From: Dysosmobacter sp.
Lineage (GTDB): Bacteria; Bacillota; Clostridia; Oscillospirales; Oscillospiraceae
Direction of reading: 5' to 3'
Assembly: GCA_022778785.1 (NCBI GenBank)
Contig: JALFSO010000014.1
Span: forward strand, 1 to 45,356
DNA: 45,356 nt
Each line of letters starts with the position of its first letter. Position 1 is the first letter of the stretch. Below the pieces are notes generated by a model that was not told the origin of the DNA, made no database searches, and was given only the letters and a program-made list of their open reading frames with translations. Positions 35,301 through 43,856 of the stretch are shown in pieces. A program made the translations under genes and the position numbers.

Positions 35301-37819
35301 CCGGCTCCGCCGCCGTGACGCTGGGCACCTTCGGCGGCAGCGTGGTCTACCGGTATGACGAGCCCATCCGCAACGACCCCGCCAATCCCTACGGCGTGGA
35401 CTTCATCGTGGTGGGCAACTGCTTCACCGACAGCGACGGCGAGACCTCCGCCAGCGCGGCGGAGCCCGCCGCGGTCATGGTGTCCCGGGACGGCGAGACC
35501 TGGTATGAGCTGGCGGGCAGCCGGTACTACGAGGCGTCCACCGTCCACGGCGTCACCGTCACCTACACCAACGGGGACACCGCTTTCACAGCGGCGGCGG
35601 ACATCCCTTGGACGGACAGCCTGGGCAATTCCGGCGTCCTGCCCAAAAACAGCTTCCACACCCAGCCCTACTATCCCGACCCGGCGTACTACGGTGCGTA
35701 CCAGACCGGCGCGGGAGCCAACGTCACCTACACGGCGAAGTCGGTGTCCTTCACCGGCAGCCGTCTGGCCTCCGGCGGGTTCTGCGCCTTCGGCTACGCC
35801 GACTGCCACAGCGCCGGGGCCGACGGCGGCAGCGGAGCCGCCAATCCCTACGCCGCGGACCACCAGTGGACCTACAACGGCGACGGCTTCGATCTGGCCT
35901 GGGCGGTGGACGAACACGGCGACCCGGTGACGCTGGACGAAGTCTCCTACATCAAGATCTACAACCCCGTTCTCAGCTACGGCACCACCAGCGGCGAGAT
36001 CTCCCCGGAGATCACCGCCGTGCTGCGGGCGCAGCCCGCCGCCGGAGCCGTGGGCGTCAGCGGCGGCCTGACGGCCCTGTCCGTCAACGGGACGCCGGTG
36101 GAGCTGACGGAGGGCGTCACAGCGTACACCGTGGACGGACAGGGGGCGTCCGTCCTCACCGTCACCCCCACCGCCGCAAACCCGGACGCCAACATCTACG
36201 TGTCCGCCCAGCGGGTGGCCTCCGGCATGGACAGCGCCCCCGTGACGGCGGTGGGCAAGCTGCGGATCATCGTCCAGGAGGAGGACCGGGAGCCGGTCAT
36301 CTACATCCTGAACGTCGCCAACACGGCGACCCCGGAGGACGACGCGGACCTGACGGGTCTGACCCTGACTCCCGGCGGTGTCACCGCTGTCCCCGACGCG
36401 TCGGACACGGTGGAGTTCTCCGTGGACAGCGCCGTCTCCGCCGTGCGGCTGACGCCTGCGGCCAGCGACGGCGCGGCGATGACCCTCACCGGCGGCGCTC
36501 TGGAGACCGCCGTGACCCTGACCTCCGGCACGGCCAGCGAGCCTCTGGCGCTGTCCGCCGGGAAGAACCACTTCCTGCTGATCGTCACCTCCGCCAGCGG
36601 CGAGCGGACGAAGACCTACAGTGTCGTCATCCGTCGGGCGGCGTCCGGCGGCTCCTCCGGCGGCACGGAGGACGGCACCATCCGTGTCACCTTCTCCCTC
36701 ACCGGCGACACCGTCCACTATGACCCGGACACCGGGGAGTACACCGGAAAGCACACCGATCCCACCTGGATCGCCCGCACCACCGTCCAGGTGCCGGAGG
36801 ATTCCACGGTGCAGTACGTCACCGAGCTGATGCTGAACAACGCCGGACTGGACTACACCGCCAACACCACCTACGTCTCGGAGATCAACGGTCTGGCGGA
36901 GCTGGACAACGGACCCAACTCCGGCTGGATGTACCGCCACAACGGCACCATCGCCGATGAGGGCTGGGACAGCCGGACGCTGCGCAGCGGCGACACCGTC
37001 CAGTGGTTCTACACCGATGACTACACGAAGGAGACGGGCTATCAGGGCAGCTGGGACGCGGTCAACAGCGGCTCCGTCCCGGCCGGAACGGCCGCTGTCA
37101 GCGACGTCATGGATCTGATCCGGGCCATCGGCACGGTGAATGCGGACAGCGGCCCCGCCATTCAGACCGCCCGTGCGGCCTATGACCGGCTCACCGACGC
37201 ACAAAAGCAGCAGGTCACCAACTACAGCGTCCTCACCGGCGCCGAGGCGGCTTGGGCGGCCCTCACCGGCGGCCTGCCCTTCACGGATGTGGAGGGCCAC
37301 TGGGCGCTGGACGCCATCCGCACCGTGTACGGGGCGGGCCTGATGAAGGGCACCGCCGCCGATACCTTCTCCCCGGAGGGCGCGGTCAGCCGGGGAATGA
37401 TCGTCACCATCCTGTGGCGGCTGGAGGGAAGTCCCGCGCCGGAGAGCGCCGCACCCTTTACCGATGTGGCAGCGGAGTCCTACTGCGCGGACGCCGCGGC
37501 CTGGGCCTCCGCCAGCGGCATCGCCGCCGGTTACGGCGACGGCGCCTTCCGCCCCAACGCCCCCGTCACCCGGGAGGAGCTGGCGGCGCTGCTGTACCGC
37601 TACGCCGGCTGGAAGCAGGCCGACGTCACCGCCCGGGGCGACCTCAGCATCTTCGCGGATGAGGCCAGCGTGGGGGCCTGGTCCCGTGACGCCATGGCCT
37701 GGGCCTGCGGCACGGGTCTCCTCACCGGCACGGAGCGGAACACCCTGGAGCCGAAAAGCGGCGCCACCCGGGCCCAGACGGCGGTGATCCTGACCCGCTG
37801 GCTGGTGGCCGCCGGATAA
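32324..37819 (+). CDS. Giant SLH surface protein with EF-hand loop and DUF4430 domain
   Basis: The 1831-residue secreted protein starts at ATG 32324 behind AAGGGGGA. Its signal peptide is KKRIASLLLACVLTLGLLP, cut near residue 29. A canonical EF-hand loop lies at residues 61-72 (D61-x-D63-x-D65-G-K-L-T-Y-D-E72). Next come several beta-sandwich/cadherin-like repeats (LTGLTLTASSSG, LTDVTLDEGTL, LTGLTLTPGGV blocks). A DUF4430 domain at about 1453-1578 has a YVTELMLNNAGLDY segment, GPNSGWMYRHNGTIADEGWDSRTL and GDTVQWFYTDDY. Three SLH repeats (1651-1831) anchor it to the wall polymer. DUF4430 is related to the C-terminal domain of transcobalamin/intrinsic factor. Under a B12 riboswitch, a role in surface corrinoid capture is the best inference. 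Confidence 0.88.
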   Translation: MKKRIASLLLACVLTLGLLPMEVLARETDTAVVYLTVSVRGVLASDRDGQAMARRPVTVTDLDGDGKLTYDEALTAAHAAYCAAGTEGYSAPGGYVSRLWGEDSYNTLFFLNDTGLTGGVTDATVRDGDALTASVNLDDTYYADWYAFFDRGTAEVSVGTALTLTLKGHLGMAWSEEDLKDVPLSGVAAGVWEDGAFVPLDGAVTGEDGRVTLSFDRPGTYYVTASGTVPDEVVVDWSTYETATVPCPIIAPVCVVMVTEEQSGGMSDSEAVAAIYGEFSDSTKNYGNAAKTPLVFPLTYNGETYTNVIDYLKAWAKDETGREVTVNYTPSLSETTYTEWNSGSPVTRSYTGMDEAGNIIQDYFKDNNPKLLNCLKNVTFTVGGETSSTIASLYIRVTSLQRTPREIVDYVAENLCFARIRNGSASPDAVTRPLGAVSGSTMSLPTSSELYGTASASVAWTLKHVSGKSDALTLSGSKTAVSRPNVGEKDAVFDLIATVTAKADSGVPRTVTHRLTVPAFAGVPVTVRVPEGASLSLTDGYYGNAAVDGQYIIQTDGAPAGWQDYICTLHTNADGGAQSFGYTVSKPGFLTKTGTFTVTGAETEPVVIDLTASSDSDTRLASLEILTPAVTGFDFDPEVTEYTVEVSGAQFVKLTAAAATEGASVKLTSYYKSVANANSGVLTTTGAILSASSTACYLPDGADTVSHIAVTVTAPAGSIQVEPARTYTIHVKKTASTGPLTGLTLTASSSGTGTKNTISAGDPVPAEETLTPAFAAGDRTGSYTYTVNYWRDRLTVKPTAAGCAITVNGGTVDSGKTSGEIPLEVGDNTVAIRVTKDGETVDYTVTVHRKAELRLTDVTLDEGTLNAALPENGSGWTGSCGFAYSADTVHVTFHTNLTDEEEEAVTVLAVLNGVTCEGRAGEPMALPVGDAEKAMVTVWLCRTAADGTAEGQKYVIGLYRRASDSPSAVESYLPAPGQFVNLPSWQEAGKTLTGSAAVTLGTFGGSVVYRYDEPIRNDPANPYGVDFIVVGNCFTDSDGETSASAAEPAAVMVSRDGETWYELAGSRYYEASTVHGVTVTYTNGDTAFTAAADIPWTDSLGNSGVLPKNSFHTQPYYPDPAYYGAYQTGAGANVTYTAKSVSFTGSRLASGGFCAFGYADCHSAGADGGSGAANPYAADHQWTYNGDGFDLAWAVDEHGDPVTLDEVSYIKIYNPVLSYGTTSGEISPEITAVLRAQPAAGAVGVSGGLTALSVNGTPVELTEGVTAYTVDGQGASVLTVTPTAANPDANIYVSAQRVASGMDSAPVTAVGKLRIIVQEEDREPVIYILNVANTATPEDDADLTGLTLTPGGVTAVPDASDTVEFSVDSAVSAVRLTPAASDGAAMTLTGGALETAVTLTSGTASEPLALSAGKNHFLLIVTSASGERTKTYSVVIRRAASGGSSGGTEDGTIRVTFSLTGDTVHYDPDTGEYTGKHTDPTWIARTTVQVPEDSTVQYVTELMLNNAGLDYTANTTYVSEINGLAELDNGPNSGWMYRHNGTIADEGWDSRTLRSGDTVQWFYTDDYTKETGYQGSWDAVNSGSVPAGTAAVSDVMDLIRAIGTVNADSGPAIQTARAAYDRLTDAQKQQVTNYSVLTGAEAAWAALTGGLPFTDVEGHWALDAIRTVYGAGLMKGTAADTFSPEGAVSRGMIVTILWRLEGSPAPESAAPFTDVAAESYCADAAAWASASGIAAGYGDGAFRPNAPVTREELAALLYRYAGWKQADVTARGDLSIFADEASVGAWSRDAMAWACGTGLLTGTERNTLEPKSGATRAQTAVILTRWLVAAG

Positions 37820-37863
37820 CGGCGGAACTATGAACGATACCCGATGAAACGGGGGAGACAGTG

Positions 37864-39498
37864 ATGAACACCATGAGACAACGGGTTGTGGGCCTGCTGC
37901 TGGCACTGACGGTGCTGGCCGGCCTGTGGGTGCCCGCGTCGGCGGCGTCGGAAAGCGCGCTGAATGACGCCGCGGAGCGGGCGGCGGCCTATATGCTGCG
38001 GACCGTGGAGCAGCCCCGGGTGGGCAGCGTGGGCGGCGAGTGGGCCGTCCTGGGCCTGGCCCGCGGCGGCTTCGAGGTGCCCCAGACCTTCTGGGACAGC
38101 TATTACGCGGCGGTGGAGGCGGAGACGGAGGCCTGCAAGGGTGTCCTCCACGAGAAGAAGTACACGGAGTACGCCCGGGTGGCCATCGCCCTGACGGCCA
38201 TCGGCGCAGACCCCACGGATGTGGCGGGCTATGATCTGCTGACGCCCCTGGGGGACTTCGACAAGACCGTCTGGCAGGGCATCAACGGCCCCGTCTGGGC
38301 GCTGCTGGCCCTGGACGCCGGAGACTATGAAATGCCGGTGAATGCCGACGCCAAGACCCGGGCCACTCGGCAGATGTACGTGGAGGAGATCCTGTCCCGT
38401 CAGCTGGACTGCGGCGGCTGGGACCTGACCCATCGGGGCGGCGGCTCTGACGCCGACGCCGACGTCACCGGCATGGCCCTCCAGGCCCTGGCGAAATATC
38501 AGGACCAGACGGCGGTGGGGGACGCGGCGGAGCGGGCGCTGTCCTGGCTCAGCGATGTCCAGGACGATGACGGCGGCTGGTCCAGCGGCGGGACGTCCAA
38601 CGCGGAGAGCACGGCCCAGGTGCTGGTGGCCCTGTGCGAGCTGGGCATCCCCCTGGACGATCCCCGGTTTGTGAAGAACGGCCATTCCGCCCTGGACGGT
38701 CTGCTGGGCTATCAGCAGCCCGACGGCAGCTTCCTCCACACCGGCGGCGGCTCCGGCTCCGGCCAGATGGCCTCGGAGCAGGGCCTGTACGCCCTGGTGG
38801 CCGCACAGCGGGCCCTCCGGGGGGAGAACAGCCTCTACCGCATGGGCGACGCCGCGGTCCGGATCGCGTCCGCCGCCGGAACGGGCCTGCCGGGGAAGCA
38901 CCCGGACGTGCAGGCCCCGGCGGTGACGACCCCCGGCATGACCTTCCCGGACATCGCCGAAGACGGCTGCCGCTCCGCTGCGGAGACGTTGGCGGCGCGG
39001 GGCGTCCTGACGGGCTTTGCCGACGGCACCTTCCGTCCGGAGAGCCACCTGACCCGTGCCCAGTTCGCGGCGGTGACGGTCCGGGCGCTGGGCCTGCCCC
39101 AGCAGACCGCCGGTGGGTTCGCCGACGTGGCCTCCGGCAGCTGGTGCGCCGGTTACGTGGGCGCCGCCCACGCCTACGGCGTCGTCAACGGCAGGACCGA
39201 GACCGTGTTTGATCCCGACGGCACCATCACCCGCCAGGAGGCGGCGGTGATGCTGGCCCGGGCTGCCCGGCTCTGCGGTCTGGACACTGCCCTGACGGAC
39301 GGAGAGGTCCTGAACGCCCTGGCTCCCTTCGGCGACTACCGGACGGTGGGGGACTGGGCGAAGGCCAGCGTGGCCTTCTGCTGCCGGACAGGCCTCTTTG
39401 ACGCGGACGCCCTGAATCTGGAGCCGCACCGGCCCATCACCCGGGGTGAGGCTGCCCAAGCGGTGACGGCCCTGCTGGACGCCGCAAAGCTGCTGTAA
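37864..39498 (+). CDS. Alpha/alpha-toroid (prenyltransferase-repeat-like) SLH protein, intrinsic-factor-like
   Basis: The 544-residue protein starts at ATG 37864 behind GGGGGAGAC. Its signal peptide is RQRVVGLLLALTVLAGLWVPASA. Residues 35-330 are helical-pair repeats with glycine-tryptophan turns: GGEWAVLGLARGGF, LDCGGWDLTH (C183), VQDDDGGWSS (about 232-241) and YQQPDGSFLH (283-292). This is the pattern of terpenoid-synthase/squalene-cyclase-type alpha-alpha barrels. The catalytic DxDD or DCTAE motifs of cyclases are not evident. Intrinsic factor and transcobalamin use the same barrel to bind B12. Three SLH repeats follow (361-544). With the DUF4430 genes on either side, this looks like the barrel half of a split B12-binding module. 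Confidence 0.88.
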   Translation: MNTMRQRVVGLLLALTVLAGLWVPASAASESALNDAAERAAAYMLRTVEQPRVGSVGGEWAVLGLARGGFEVPQTFWDSYYAAVEAETEACKGVLHEKKYTEYARVAIALTAIGADPTDVAGYDLLTPLGDFDKTVWQGINGPVWALLALDAGDYEMPVNADAKTRATRQMYVEEILSRQLDCGGWDLTHRGGGSDADADVTGMALQALAKYQDQTAVGDAAERALSWLSDVQDDDGGWSSGGTSNAESTAQVLVALCELGIPLDDPRFVKNGHSALDGLLGYQQPDGSFLHTGGGSGSGQMASEQGLYALVAAQRALRGENSLYRMGDAAVRIASAAGTGLPGKHPDVQAPAVTTPGMTFPDIAEDGCRSAAETLAARGVLTGFADGTFRPESHLTRAQFAAVTVRALGLPQQTAGGFADVASGSWCAGYVGAAHAYGVVNGRTETVFDPDGTITRQEAAVMLARAARLCGLDTALTDGEVLNALAPFGDYRTVGDWAKASVAFCCRTGLFDADALNLEPHRPITRGEAAQAVTALLDAAKLL

Positions 39499-39516
39499 TG
39501 TAAAGGAGAGAACGCC

Positions 39517-40275
39517 ATGAGACAAAAGCACGGCCTGTGGAAGCTCCTGCTTCCCCTGGGCGTCCTGCTCCTGCTGATCGCCGCCTTCTGCCTGGACGGC
39601 GGCGCTGGCAGACAGGTCCCGGACGCTTCTGCGTCCTCCTCTGCGGTGTCGTCTCCGGCGGAGCCTGCCGCCGCGGAACCGGCGGAGGCGGACCCGGAGC
39701 AGGACCTGACGGAACTTCCGGAGATCCCGGAGGAGCCGGACACGCCGGAATCCCCGGAGGAAGTTCCCGAGACGCCGGAGGATCCCGCTGCCGCCCCGGC
39801 GGCGTCTCCGGCGGCGTCAGCGACCGCCGCACTGTCCGGCGGAACGGCGGACGGCACGTACACCTGCACCATCTCCGTCAGCTGCGCCGCCCTGCTGGAC
39901 AACATGGACCTGTGCGACCCGGAGAAGACGGAGCTGGTGCCCTCCGATGGCTGGCTCCTGCCGCCCACGGAGGTGACGTTCTATGAGGGGGAGAGCGTGT
40001 TCAACGTCCTCCAGCGCACCTGCAAACAGCGGAAGCTCCATATGGAGTACGAGAACACGCCCCTCTACGGCAGCGCCTACATCGAGGGCATCGGGAACCT
40101 GTACGAATTCGACGCCGGAGAGCTGTCCGGCTGGATGTACGCCGTCAACGGCTGGTATCCCAACTACGGGTGCAGCCAGTATCTCCTGGAGGACGGCGAC
40201 GAGATCTGCTGGCGCTACACCTGCGACCTGGGGGCGGACATCGGCGGCGCCGCCGCGGACCAGCGGGGCGCGTAA
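39517..40275 (+). CDS. Membrane-anchored DUF4430 (transcobalamin-like) protein
   Basis: The 252-residue protein starts at ATG 39517 behind AAAGGAGAG. One hydrophobic segment (KLLLPLGVLLLLIAAFC, residues 9-25) acts as signal anchor; AAFC is not a good lipobox. An acidic Pro/Glu/Ala linker (about 27-110) could span the wall. The DUF4430 domain (about 115-245) shows FYEGESVFNVLQRTCKQRKL, YGSAYIEGIGNLYEFDAGELSGWMYAVNGWYPNYG and LEDGDEICWRYTCDLG. It has four cysteines in the domain, unlike the giant protein's version. Position right before the ECF genes suggests it hands substrate to the importer. The family relation to the animal B12-carrier beta domain is established; B12 binding here is inference. 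Confidence 0.88.
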   Translation: MRQKHGLWKLLLPLGVLLLLIAAFCLDGGAGRQVPDASASSSAVSSPAEPAAAEPAEADPEQDLTELPEIPEEPDTPESPEEVPETPEDPAAAPAASPAASATAALSGGTADGTYTCTISVSCAALLDNMDLCDPEKTELVPSDGWLLPPTEVTFYEGESVFNVLQRTCKQRKLHMEYENTPLYGSAYIEGIGNLYEFDAGELSGWMYAVNGWYPNYGCSQYLLEDGDEICWRYTCDLGADIGGAAADQRGA

Positions 40276-40299
40276 GCATACGACGAGAGGAGGGACGTC

Positions 40300-41196
40300 A
40301 TGGAGCGCCGGAACGCCTTTTCCGACTGCCATCCCCTGGTGAATTTCCTGTACTTCGCCCTAGTGCTGCTGTTTACCATGTTTTTTCTCCATCCGGTGTG
40401 TCTGGCGGTGTCCCTGACGTCGGCCCTGCTCTGCGCGGCGGACCTGTACGGCTGGCGGAGAGTGGGACGCCAGCTGCGGTACCTGCTGCCCATGGCCCTG
40501 CTGGCGGCGGTGCTGAATCCGGCCTTCAACCATGAGGGGGCCACCATCCTGACCTATCTGCCCTCCGGGAACCCCCTGACCCTGGAGAGCATCCTGTACG
40601 GACTGGCGGCGTCGGCCATGCTGGCGGCGGCTGTGGCCTGGTTCACCTGCGCGTCGGCGGTGCTGACGTCGGACAAGATGGTGTGGCTCTTCGGGCGGCT
40701 GCTGCCCGCCCTGTCCCTGCTGCTGTCCATGACCCTGCGGTCCGTGCCACGGTTCCAGGCCCGGTTCCGGACGGTGCGGGAGGCCCGGCGGTGCGTGGGA
40801 CGGGACGGCTCCGGCGGGAGCTGGCTCCGGCGGCTGAAAAACACCGCCGCCCAGGTGTCCATTCTGGTGACGTGGTCTCTGGAGAGCGCCGTGGAGACGG
40901 CGGACAGTATGCGCGGCCGGGGCTGGGGCCTGCCGGGCCGCACGTCCTTCTCCATCTACCGGCTGGAGGGCCGGGACCGGACGCTGCTGGTCTGGCTGGC
41001 TTTCTGCGGTGTCTTCATCGCCGCCGGATGGGCGGCGGGTGGCCTGGACTGGCGGTACTATCCCACGGTCCGGGGGACTCTGACCGGCGTGCTGCCCGTT
41101 GGCTTTCAGCTGGTGTATCTGGCCCTTTGCCTGACGCCGGTGATTTTCAATAGGAGGGAGGCCCGCCAATGGACACGTTCACGCTCCGCCACCTGA
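40300..41196 (+). CDS. ECF transporter T component
   Basis: The 298-residue protein has the CbiQ/EcfT fold: an opening DCHPLVNFLYFALVLLFTMFF, several membrane helices, and the two cytoplasmic coupling motifs, seen as FRTVREARRCVGRD and ESADSMRGRGWG-like (VETADSMRGRGWGLPGRTSF). It is the scaffold linking the two ATPases to the substrate-specific S component. It starts behind GAGAGGAGGGACGTC. Its end overlaps the following gene by 28 bases, so the two are co-translated. The last helices after residue 220 are an extension typical of this subgroup. Confidence 0.92.
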   Translation: MERRNAFSDCHPLVNFLYFALVLLFTMFFLHPVCLAVSLTSALLCAADLYGWRRVGRQLRYLLPMALLAAVLNPAFNHEGATILTYLPSGNPLTLESILYGLAASAMLAAAVAWFTCASAVLTSDKMVWLFGRLLPALSLLLSMTLRSVPRFQARFRTVREARRCVGRDGSGGSWLRRLKNTAAQVSILVTWSLESAVETADSMRGRGWGLPGRTSFSIYRLEGRDRTLLVWLAFCGVFIAAGWAAGGLDWRYYPTVRGTLTGVLPVGFQLVYLALCLTPVIFNRREARQWTRSRSAT

Positions 41197-43784
41197 GCTT
41201 CACCTATCCGGGACAGACCCGCCCCGCCCTGTCGGACGTGTCCCTGACCGTGGAGCAGGGGGCCTTTCTGGTGGTGTGCGGCGCCTCCGGCTGCGGTAAG
41301 ACCACCCTTTTGCGGCAGCTGAAGCCGGCCCTGTCCCCCCACGGGCGGCGGGATGGGGAGATCCTGTTCGAGGGCCTTCCCCTGGAGGAACTGGACCGCC
41401 GGGCCGCCGCCGGACGCATCGGCTTCGTCCAACAGTCCCCGGACAGCCAGATCGTCACCGACCGGGTGTGGCATGAGCTGGCCTTCGGACTGGAGAGCCT
41501 GGGGTGGGACACCCCGTTCATCCGCCGCCGGGTGGCGGAGATGGCGGCCTTCTTCGGCATTGAGGACTGGTTCTACCGGGACACGGCGTCATTGTCCGGC
41601 GGTCAGAAGCAACTGCTGAATCTGGCGGCGGTGATGGTGACCCAGCCCGCCGCCCTGATCCTGGACGAGCCCACCGCCCAGCTGGACCCCATCGCGGCGT
41701 CGGACTTCCTGGCCATGCTGGGCAGGATCCACCGGGAGCTGGGCACCACCGTGATCCTGACGGAACATCGTCTGGAGGAGGTGTTTCCCCTGGCCACGGA
41801 GGCGGCGGTGCTGGACCGGGGGCGGCTGATCTGTACCGGCACACCCAGGGAAGCGGGCATGGCCCTGCGGGACCGGGGCCACGCCATGTTTCTGGCCATG
41901 CCCGCCGCCATGCGGGTCTGGGCGGCGGCGGACACGGACGCCCCCTGTCCTGTCACCGTCCGGGAGGGCCGGGACTGGCTGAAGGAGTTCCAATCGGCCC
42001 ATCCCCTGCATCCCGTGCCGGAGACGCCGGAGCCTCCCGCCGGGGAGACGGTGCTGTCCGCCGGGAAGCTGTGGTTCCGGTATGAACAGAACGGCGCGGA
42101 CGTGGTGAAGGGCCTGTCCCTGACGGTGGGGCGGGGCGAACTGCTGGCCCTGCTGGGGGGCAACGGCGCGGGAAAGACCACCGCCCTGAAGCTGCTGAGC
42201 GGCCTGCTAACGCCCCAGCGGGGAGAGGTATGCCGCCATGGGACGATTGCCCTGCTGCCCCAGGACCCCCAGGCGCTGTTCGTGAAGAACACCGTCCGGG
42301 AGGAACTGGCGGAGACGCTGGAGGAGCTGCCACTGACGGACACGGAGCGGGGCGGACGGACGGCCCGCATGGTGCGGCTGTGCCGTCTGGAGGGTTTGCT
42401 GGACCGCCATCCCTACGACCTCTCCGGTGGTGAGCAGCAGCGGACGGCCCTGGCCAAGGTGCTGCTGACGGAGCCGGACCTGCTGCTGCTGGACGAGCCC
42501 ACCAAGGGCCTGGACGCCGCCTTCAAACAGGCGCTGGGGGAGATCTTCCAATCCCTCCGGCGGCAGGGGACGGCTATCCTCATGGTGAGCCATGACGTGG
42601 AGTTCTGCGCCCGGTACGCCGGACGGTGCGCCCTGTTCTTCGACGGCGGCGTCGTGACGGAGGGCCCACCCCGGGACTTCTTCTCCGGCAACAGCTTCTA
42701 CACCACCGCCGCCAATCGCATGGCCCGGCCCCTGCTGCCCCGGGCCGTGACGCCCGAGGACCTGATCCTGGCCTGCGGCGGCGTCCTGCCGCCCACACCG
42801 GACTGTCCGCCGGAAACAGACAGCGCCGAGCCTGCCGCGGCCCCGGAGACGGTGAAGCGTCCGGCGGAAGGACTGCGCCCATGGCGGAAATATCTGGCGG
42901 CGGTCTCCGGACTGGCGGCGCTGGCGGTGCTGCTGCGCACCGCCGCCTCCGGCGGGCTGACGCCGGAGAACGGCCCGTCTGTGGGACAGTACGCCGCCTT
43001 CCTGCTGCCCCTGCTGGTGCTGGCGCTGTGCGTCCGGCGGCCCGCCGCCCCCATGCCGCGGCCGCCTGAAAGAGCGGGGGAACGGCGTCCCTCCCGGCGG
43101 TCCGTTCTGGCGGCGGGCGGGGTCCTGCTGCTGATCCCCCTGACGCTGCTGGCGGGACAAGTCTTATATAATGGCAGAAAATATTACTTTATTGCACTAT
43201 TGATCCTGCTGGAGGCCATGCTGCCATTCTTTCTCCTGTTTGAGGGACGGCGGCCCCGGGCCAGGGAGCTGGCGGTGATGGCGGTGCTGTGCGCCATCGG
43301 CGCGGCGGGCCGGGCGGCGTTTTTCATGCTGCCCCAGTGCAAGCCGGTGATGGCGCTGACCATTCTGACGGGGACGTCCCTAGGCGCCCAGACGGGCTTC
43401 CTGGTGGGAGCCGTCACCATGCTGACCTCCAACATCTTGTTCGGGCAGGGACCCTGGACGCCGTGGCAGATGTTCGCCATGGGCTTCACCGGCTTTCTGG
43501 CGGGGGTGCTGTTCCACCGGGGGCCGCTGCCCCGGAGCCGGGGGGTGCTGTCCGTCTTCGGCGCACTGTCCGCCGTGGTGATCTACGGCGGCATCATGAA
43601 TCCGGCGGCGGCCCTCATGTGGGCCGGGACGCTGGACGGGAAGCTGCTGCTGGCCTACTGTCTCTCCGGCCTGCCCATGGACTGCGTCCAGGCGGCGGCC
43701 ACGGCCCTGTTCCTGTGGTTCGCCGCGGAGCCCATGCTGGAGAAGCTGGACCGGGTGAAGACCAAATACGGCCTGCTGGAATAG
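41169..43784 (+). CDS. ECF ATPase-ATPase-S component fusion, CbrT-like (cobalamin)
   Basis: This 871-residue protein joins three ECF parts. The first ATPase has Walker A GASGCGKTT (K44), signature LSGGQKQ (about 140) and Walker B LILDEPTAQLD (163-173). The second has Walker A GGNGAGKTT (K336), signature LSGGEQQ and LLLLDEPTKGLD. The C-terminal 300 residues are membranous: one or two extra helices, then an S component with AVLCAIGAAGRAAFFMLPQCKPVMALTIL, GFLVGAVTMLTSNILFGQGPWTPWQMFAMGFTGFLAGVLF and SGLPMDCVQAAATALF. This matches CbrT-type S components, which import cobalamin in lactobacilli. S-components are usually separate proteins, so fusion to both ATPases is unusual. It starts at ATG 41169 behind AGGAGGGAGG. 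Confidence 0.9.
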   Translation: MDTFTLRHLSFTYPGQTRPALSDVSLTVEQGAFLVVCGASGCGKTTLLRQLKPALSPHGRRDGEILFEGLPLEELDRRAAAGRIGFVQQSPDSQIVTDRVWHELAFGLESLGWDTPFIRRRVAEMAAFFGIEDWFYRDTASLSGGQKQLLNLAAVMVTQPAALILDEPTAQLDPIAASDFLAMLGRIHRELGTTVILTEHRLEEVFPLATEAAVLDRGRLICTGTPREAGMALRDRGHAMFLAMPAAMRVWAAADTDAPCPVTVREGRDWLKEFQSAHPLHPVPETPEPPAGETVLSAGKLWFRYEQNGADVVKGLSLTVGRGELLALLGGNGAGKTTALKLLSGLLTPQRGEVCRHGTIALLPQDPQALFVKNTVREELAETLEELPLTDTERGGRTARMVRLCRLEGLLDRHPYDLSGGEQQRTALAKVLLTEPDLLLLDEPTKGLDAAFKQALGEIFQSLRRQGTAILMVSHDVEFCARYAGRCALFFDGGVVTEGPPRDFFSGNSFYTTAANRMARPLLPRAVTPEDLILACGGVLPPTPDCPPETDSAEPAAAPETVKRPAEGLRPWRKYLAAVSGLAALAVLLRTAASGGLTPENGPSVGQYAAFLLPLLVLALCVRRPAAPMPRPPERAGERRPSRRSVLAAGGVLLLIPLTLLAGQVLYNGRKYYFIALLILLEAMLPFFLLFEGRRPRARELAVMAVLCAIGAAGRAAFFMLPQCKPVMALTILTGTSLGAQTGFLVGAVTMLTSNILFGQGPWTPWQMFAMGFTGFLAGVLFHRGPLPRSRGVLSVFGALSAVVIYGGIMNPAAALMWAGTLDGKLLLAYCLSGLPMDCVQAAATALFLWFAAEPMLEKLDRVKTKYGLLE

Positions 43785-43805
43785 GCGGGCGCTTCCGCAA
43801 ACAAA

Positions 43806-43836
43806 CTCCGGAGCCGGGGACGGCTCCGGAGCTTTT
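43806..43836 (+). terminator. Terminator of the cobalamin locus
   Basis: CTCCGGAGCCG and CGGCTCCGGAG form a perfect 11-base stem with a GGGA loop, followed by C and four T. It separates the ECF gene from the zinc operon. Confidence 0.88.
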
Positions 43837-43856
43837 CCGCCCACCGGAGATTTTGC

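Noticed and set aside
32960-37906. 1648-codon minus-strand open frame opposite the SLH giant
   Set aside because: The plus strand has signal peptide, DUF4430 and SLH domains; the minus-strand translation is compositionally biased and lacks motifs.
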